From Maridesulfovibrio frigidus DSM 17176 (GTDB lineage Bacteria; Desulfobacterota; Desulfovibrionia; Desulfovibrionales; Desulfovibrionaceae): a DNA stretch of 64,000 nucleotides. The notes below the pieces were generated by a model. The model had not been told where the DNA came from. It worked only from the letters and a program-made list of their open reading frames with translations, and searched no databases. Each line of letters opens with the position of its first letter. Positions within the stretch are counted from its first letter, which is position 1. The position numbers and the translations under genes are program-made. Shown here piece after piece: positions 63,505 to 64,000 of this stretch. The stretch covers positions 1 to 64,000 of the forward strand of contig NZ_JONL01000010.1 in NCBI RefSeq assembly GCF_000711735.1, in the 5' to 3' direction.

Positions 63505-64000
63505 ATGAAAAAAAAGAGTGAAATATCGAGACAGACATTTTTATCGCTAGGTGCGCTTGGCGTAGTTTTTGGTGATATCGGAACCAGCCCGCTTTACGCC
63601 CTGAAAGCATGCTTCAGCGGGCATCATGGAATTGCACTCAATTCCGGTAATGTGCTTGGCGTACTCTCGCTTATTATCTGGTCTCTTTTTGTCGTGATCA
63701 GTTTAAAGTACGTCACCTTCGTAATGGCTGCGGATAATAAAGGTGAGGGCGGAATTTTCGCTCTCTACGAACTGATTAGTAAAAAGGGCAGTAAACAAAA
63801 AGTAACGTTTACACTTCTCCTTGCAATGATTGGCGGCGCATTGCTCTATGGCGATGGGGTAATTACTCCAGCCATATCGGTTCTGTCAGCAATCGAAGGA
63901 CTTGATATTGCCACGCCAGTTGCTCACAAATACACGACCCATATTTCATGTGCCATTCTGGTAGCTCTATTTGCCTTTCAAAAATGCGGTACGGATAAAA
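63505..64000 (+). CDS. kup: KUP-family potassium uptake protein, N-terminal part
   Basis: The first 165 codons of a gene that runs past the window end, starting at ATG 63505. It has the Kup signature GALGVVFGDIGTSPLYALK in the first membrane helix, then GVLSLIIWSLFVVISLKY, the motif ADNKGEGGIFALYEL and GALLYGDGVITPAISVLSA. KUP proteins take up potassium together with protons in the inner membrane. No frame disruption is seen in the visible part. It lies 3 kb from the RCK potassium channel gene. Confidence 0.96.
   Translation, partial: MKKKSEISRQTFLSLGALGVVFGDIGTSPLYALKACFSGHHGIALNSGNVLGVLSLIIWSLFVVISLKYVTFVMAADNKGEGGIFALYELISKKGSKQKVTFTLLLAMIGGALLYGDGVITPAISVLSAIEGLDIATPVAHKYTTHISCAILVALFAFQKCGTDK

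Noticed and set aside
1-64000. CRISPR array, tRNA or rRNA genes
   Set aside because: No regularly spaced direct repeats and no tRNA- or rRNA-like segment was noticed; a covariance-model scan would settle the small RNAs.

Overview
The window looks like chromosome of a marine, sulfate-reducing Desulfovibrionaceae bacterium (Maridesulfovibrio/Desulfovibrio type). The grounds are a [NiFeSe] hydrogenase operon with an in-frame UGA selenocysteine codon, the gene order tig / clpP-clpX / lon, the clpS-clpA-aat cluster, AT-rich intergenic DNA and the style of the core proteins. The species assignment is inference; no rRNA or tRNA gene was recognised.

Accessory left end (1-6.0 kb). An IS3-family transposase tail and a gene remnant precede an AT-rich three-gene unit: an OmpA-domain probable lipoprotein, a four-helix membrane protein with coiled coils, and a secreted protein with a possible VWA-like core. 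A long terminator closes the unit. I recognise no described system in it, and its first start codon is preceded by nine G. A stand-alone UvsW/TOTE-like helicase follows.

Signalling region (6.0-15.7 kb). Two membrane histidine kinases, one with an ABC-type solute-binding sensor and one with four PAS domains, face away from an operon of three response regulators: REC-HDOD, REC-degenerate HD-GYP and REC-intact HD-GYP. Next come a YiiX-type papain-like protein, a DUF1566 secreted protein and a small TPR gene behind a strong promoter overlapped by a Fur-box match.

Proteostasis block (19-25.3 kb): trigger factor with a terminator-like hairpin in its leader, clpP-clpX and lon. Then a serine beta-lactamase-like protein, two related small secreted proteins and an M23 peptidase.

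Hydrogenase block (29.2-32.6 kb): hysB (small subunit, with the extra medial-cluster Cys of the [NiFeSe] type), hysA (Sec at codon 486; a naive call stops at 31867 but the frame runs to 31942) and the maturation protease hysD.

Housekeeping (32.6-46.5 kb): CBS protein, pcm, DUF368 lipid-carrier translocase, mrp, pgsA, an ftsB-like gene, TPR and lipoprotein genes, fbp, tsaD, trxA-trxB-bamD, an unrecognised gene and a second-type EF-G.

Right end (46.5-64 kb): DUF2062, cheA-cheR-cheB, DUF190-fluC, a CYTH protein, clpS-clpA-aat (N-degron pathway), uvrB, a two-helix K+ channel with an atypical filter, a divergent NAD-ligase-like protein with altered catalytic positions, dapB and the start of kup. 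Most units end in clear intrinsic terminators, so transcription units can be read with fair confidence.
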